The notes below the pieces were generated by a model. The model had not been told where the DNA came from, made no database searches, and saw nothing but the letters and a program-made list of their open reading frames with translations. This document shows, in pieces, positions 62,057 to 64,000 of a stretch of DNA of 64,000 nucleotides. The DNA is from Chthonomonadia bacterium (GTDB lineage: Bacteria; Armatimonadota; HRBIN16). Location: NCBI GenBank assembly GCA_013314755.1, contig JABUFA010000002.1, forward strand, positions 155,985-219,984, given 5' to 3'. Made by a program: the position numbers and the translations under genes. The stretch's first letter is position 1. The number at the start of each line of letters is the position of its first letter.

Positions 62057-62219
62057 CTAACCCCCAGCCCCTTCCCTGCGAGGGAAGGGGAGCATCGCCT
62101 CTCCCCGCGTCGGGGAGAGGTCGGGAGAGGGGTTTACAACGAGGCTCCCGCCGAGCCGTGTTTGCCCTCTCCTTGTGGGAAAGGGTCTGGGCAAGGGCTT
62201 TTGCGGGTAGGTCAGATGG
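62057..62219. repeat. GC-rich interspersed repeat, copy D (shortened)
   Basis: CCCCTTCCCTGCGAGGGAAG and a GGGAGAGGTCGGGAGAGGGG block, as in copies A and B, then a divergent middle and the CTGGGCAAGGGCTTTTGCGG tail. The shared CACGCGGAGTT module is missing. It separates the arginine run from the AT-richer Rhs region. Confidence 0.8.
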
Positions 62220-62283
62220 GGCTGTTCCACACCATCAACAAGTATCATTACTGGGGATGCCGGGCGCCGCTGTTACAGTTCAC

Positions 62284-62811
62284 CTATTGAAAACGGCTGC
62301 AAATTTCATACCAACGATGCAATTGAGATAATGTGTCGTGCACCACTATCGTGGAATAAACGGTATATACGACCGCAAATATACCCCAAACAAGTACCAC
62401 CTCCGCTATACCAACAGGTTTGTCATGCGCATATCGTCTGTTGTAGAGGGCAAGAAATGCCAAGTTCGAGACAATGAACAGAAGCATAAAGAGTTTCCAA
62501 ATACCATCAGGTACGCTTATGTCGGGCAGACCTGCGCGTGCGGGGTTTATAACCTCCTCTGATAGGCAATTTGTGATTCGGTCTTTCCACTTCGCGAGGC
62601 TTCGGGTGCCAGTCCAAATCGTGCCGAACGCCACCAAGATCGAGAGTGCGGAAAGCAGATCAAGTGACAGTACGTTGAAGTGAAACCAATCCCTGATGGC
62701 TCGCCGTCTGCCACCCAGTTGTATCTTTATCCTCGCTTCGGCTAACAGGGCGGTTAGCCAAAGGAGCACTGGCAATAGTACAATGAACACATAGGCGTAT
62801 GCTGTCATCAC
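62284..62811 (-). CDS. Hypothetical four-helix membrane protein, candidate immunity partner of the Rhs tip
   Basis: 175 residues with probable membrane helices at about 5-24, 50-68, 107-125 and 136-158. No family recognised. The ATG overlaps the stop of the Rhs-tip gene by four bases (ATGA). Base composition is visibly more AT-rich than the window's other genes. Small membrane proteins immediately downstream of Rhs or polymorphic toxin tails are often immunity proteins; that role is inference from position only. Confidence 0.6.
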   Translation of the reverse strand: MMTAYAYVFIVLLPVLLWLTALLAEARIKIQLGGRRRAIRDWFHFNVLSLDLLSALSILVAFGTIWTGTRSLAKWKDRITNCLSEEVINPARAGLPDISVPDGIWKLFMLLFIVSNLAFLALYNRRYAHDKPVGIAEVVLVWGIFAVVYTVYSTIVVHDTLSQLHRWYEICSRFQ

Positions 62812-63752
62812 TCGCTGGTCCTCTCAGGTTGTACAGGAATTGGTTGGGGTGTTTTGAGCAAGCTGTTGCTGTTACGCAGGCAGATTTGATAGCAGTCAGC
62901 GCAAAACCGCAACCGTCTGTCTTTCTTGACATCACAAGTATCATCAATCGTGCACCAGATACCCAGCAGCAGGCAGATTGGAGGCCAGCTATACTTCGTG
63001 CACAAGATAGTCAGTCCAAAACAGAATGCTGTCTGTCCCCCTGAACACCAATCGTGCGCTCCTTTTGCCTGACGCTCACAGGCATTTTTGAACGCATCGC
63101 ACATTGAACGGGGATACGGGCCTCCTTCTCGAAACGGGCAATCCTTTAGGGGATCGTAGCCTATAGACAAGGATATAAGCGTCCGTTCTGCCAGATAAGA
63201 TTGCCCGCCCATGAAAAACCAGAGATCTTCGTCCCCCTTTGGCAGCCACTTCCACCTCCACGGCGTTTGTGCACTGCCCTGCTCATACCGCATCACCCCA
63301 AACAGGTCATACAGGTTGTTGCTCACTACCTGCGCACTCCCGTTGGTTATCACTCCAGCTGTGCCGAACGGGTCAAAGTGATGCCATTCGCTGTTTCGCC
63401 GAACCAGCGAAATGCCCTGCAAATACAGCGCACTCGTTGTCCACTGACTGCCTGACAGATCCGACGTCTGCTCCACCAACTCCCCGGCACCGCACGCCAC
63501 ACCGCACGGATACCGAGTCCACACCCCGTTCACGTAGTCCTTCCGCCAGCGACGACCACCGTCAAAGCCATAGCCATACTCATACGCTAACTGCACGTTG
63601 CCCTCAGCAAGGATTTCAGCCGAAACAACCGACCAGACAAGAGAGGGGTTATGGTCAACGGAGGGAGGGACAGGGGCTACTCTTGCCCCGTCCTTCGTGG
63701 AAGAGACTGCAAGAGATATGGAATCTGCGCTGACAGAGAGGCAATGCCACAC
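62808..63752 (-). CDS. Truncated Rhs-repeat protein with Cys-rich C-terminal tip
   Basis: 314 residues. Residues about 60-150 carry Rhs core features: YEYGYGFDGGRRWRKDY, then HHFDPFGTAGVITNGSAQVV and NNLYDLFGVMRYEQGSAQTP. The C-terminal part is rich in cysteine (CDAFKNACERQAKGAHDWCS) and could be a variable tip with its own function. The large Rhs shell upstream is missing, and a TGA lies two codons before the chosen GTG start, so this is a C-terminal fragment, either a displaced orphan tip or the remnant of a larger gene. GAGGG lies nine bases before the GTG, so it may still be expressed. The region is AT-richer. Confidence 0.65.
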   Translation of the reverse strand: MWHCLSVSADSISLAVSSTKDGARVAPVPPSVDHNPSLVWSVVSAEILAEGNVQLAYEYGYGFDGGRRWRKDYVNGVWTRYPCGVACGAGELVEQTSDLSGSQWTTSALYLQGISLVRRNSEWHHFDPFGTAGVITNGSAQVVSNNLYDLFGVMRYEQGSAQTPWRWKWLPKGDEDLWFFMGGQSYLAERTLISLSIGYDPLKDCPFREGGPYPRSMCDAFKNACERQAKGAHDWCSGGQTAFCFGLTILCTKYSWPPICLLLGIWCTIDDTCDVKKDRRLRFCADCYQICLRNSNSLLKTPQPIPVQPERTSE

Positions 63753-63955
63753 TTTTCAGCACCCTCAATCAGCAAGTGTCTTGGCTCTCCCAAACCCACT
63801 GCGGGAGCTGTGCTGTTGCAGGTTTGATTTAAAGATAACATAGGGATTACAGAGTTGTCAAGGGGTTTTACCTGAGGTCAGGACGCGAGTTAGGACATAC
63901 CATCAGAAAGGTCGTATCATTTTACTGAAAATCCTTGATACTCAGGAGGTGCTTG

Positions 63956-64000
63956 ATGAACAACCACACGCTGGATACCTATGCTTTCTTCCAATACCTG
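63956..64000 (+). CDS. Start of an unidentified gene (runs off the window)
   Basis: The first 15 codons (MNNHTLDTYAFFQYL) follow a consensus AGGAGG ribosome site (63944-63949) at a good distance. Too little is visible to name it. The spacer 63753-63955 before it holds no other recognisable gene. Confidence 0.6.
   Translation, partial: MNNHTLDTYAFFQYL

Overview
The window reads as one stretch of a GC-rich bacterial chromosome carrying mostly housekeeping genes. The best taxonomic clue is the secreted pseudopilin-like gene at 49440-50189. Its type IV prepilin N-terminus is followed by a [15 protein letters not shown] segment, and it ends in an H-x9-DG motif; I associate this combination with Armatimonadota. 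The B. subtilis-like PurF, a DivIVA/YggT/DUF167 cluster and several DUF families fit a deep-branching, terrabacterial-type lineage. The phylum call is inference; no 16S rRNA is present.

Layout. 1-4065 (mostly minus): the 5' part of trpE, then a compact TPR / YggT / DivIVA / CPBP protease / DUF167 run. 4132-9303 (plus): a second CPBP protease, dnaE (replicative polymerase alpha) and a degenerate LigB-like protein. 9356-16495 (minus): a sugar-isomerase-like gene, a deoxyhypusine-synthase-like gene, sbcD, sbcC and an AbiU2-like HEPN gene, with the last four tightly packed. 16646-21438 (plus): mrp, endonuclease IV, an M32 carboxypeptidase and a WYL regulator under a promoter with a palindrome. 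21662-22636: galT (minus). 22791-26220 (plus): CBS protein, homocysteine methyltransferase domain, GGDEF protein and Gfo/Idh/MocA oxidoreductase. 26231-33540 (minus): a five-gene run starting with a thioester alpha-2-macroglobulin and ending with an ABC exporter pair. 33652-42878 (minus): tatC, a collagen-like secreted protein, tsaB/tsaE, a PD40 propeller protein, a globin-coupled chemoreceptor and purF. 43003-44405: tRNA-Met and hisS. 44675-45721: GAF-GGDEF (minus). 45907-49037 (plus): ABC transporter, tiny His-rich membrane protein, TPR protein and pyrE. 49068-50261: promoter, cobalamin riboswitch, terminator and the pseudopilin-like gene. 50262-52750 (minus): zinc-ribbon membrane protein, DUF4097 and DUF2089. 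52908-53672 (plus): a DUF2993-like lipoprotein. 53673-58646 (minus): two PilZ proteins, cdsA, a nucleotidyltransferase and a GGDEF protein. 58773-62040 (plus): argG, argH and a queuosine-precursor-type transporter. 62284-63752 (minus): an AT-richer, apparently acquired Rhs tip with a membrane protein that could be its immunity partner. The window ends 15 codons into another gene (63956 onward).

Themes. Genes are often coupled by ATGA, GTGA or TGATG overlaps. A GC-rich palindromic interspersed repeat fills four intergenic spaces (37497-37717, 38878-39190, 44419-44662, 62057-62219). Second-messenger signalling is prominent: three GGDEF proteins and two PilZ proteins, but no EAL or HD-GYP protein. 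The most unusual points are the B12 riboswitch in front of a secreted pseudopilin-like protein, the HEPN gene coupled to sbcCD, the Rhs tip with its partner, the His-rich mini-protein in the ABC operon, a probable CTG start codon at 61354, and two perfect palindromes at the dnaE and WYL promoters. I saw no CRISPR array, prophage, IS element or complete restriction system.
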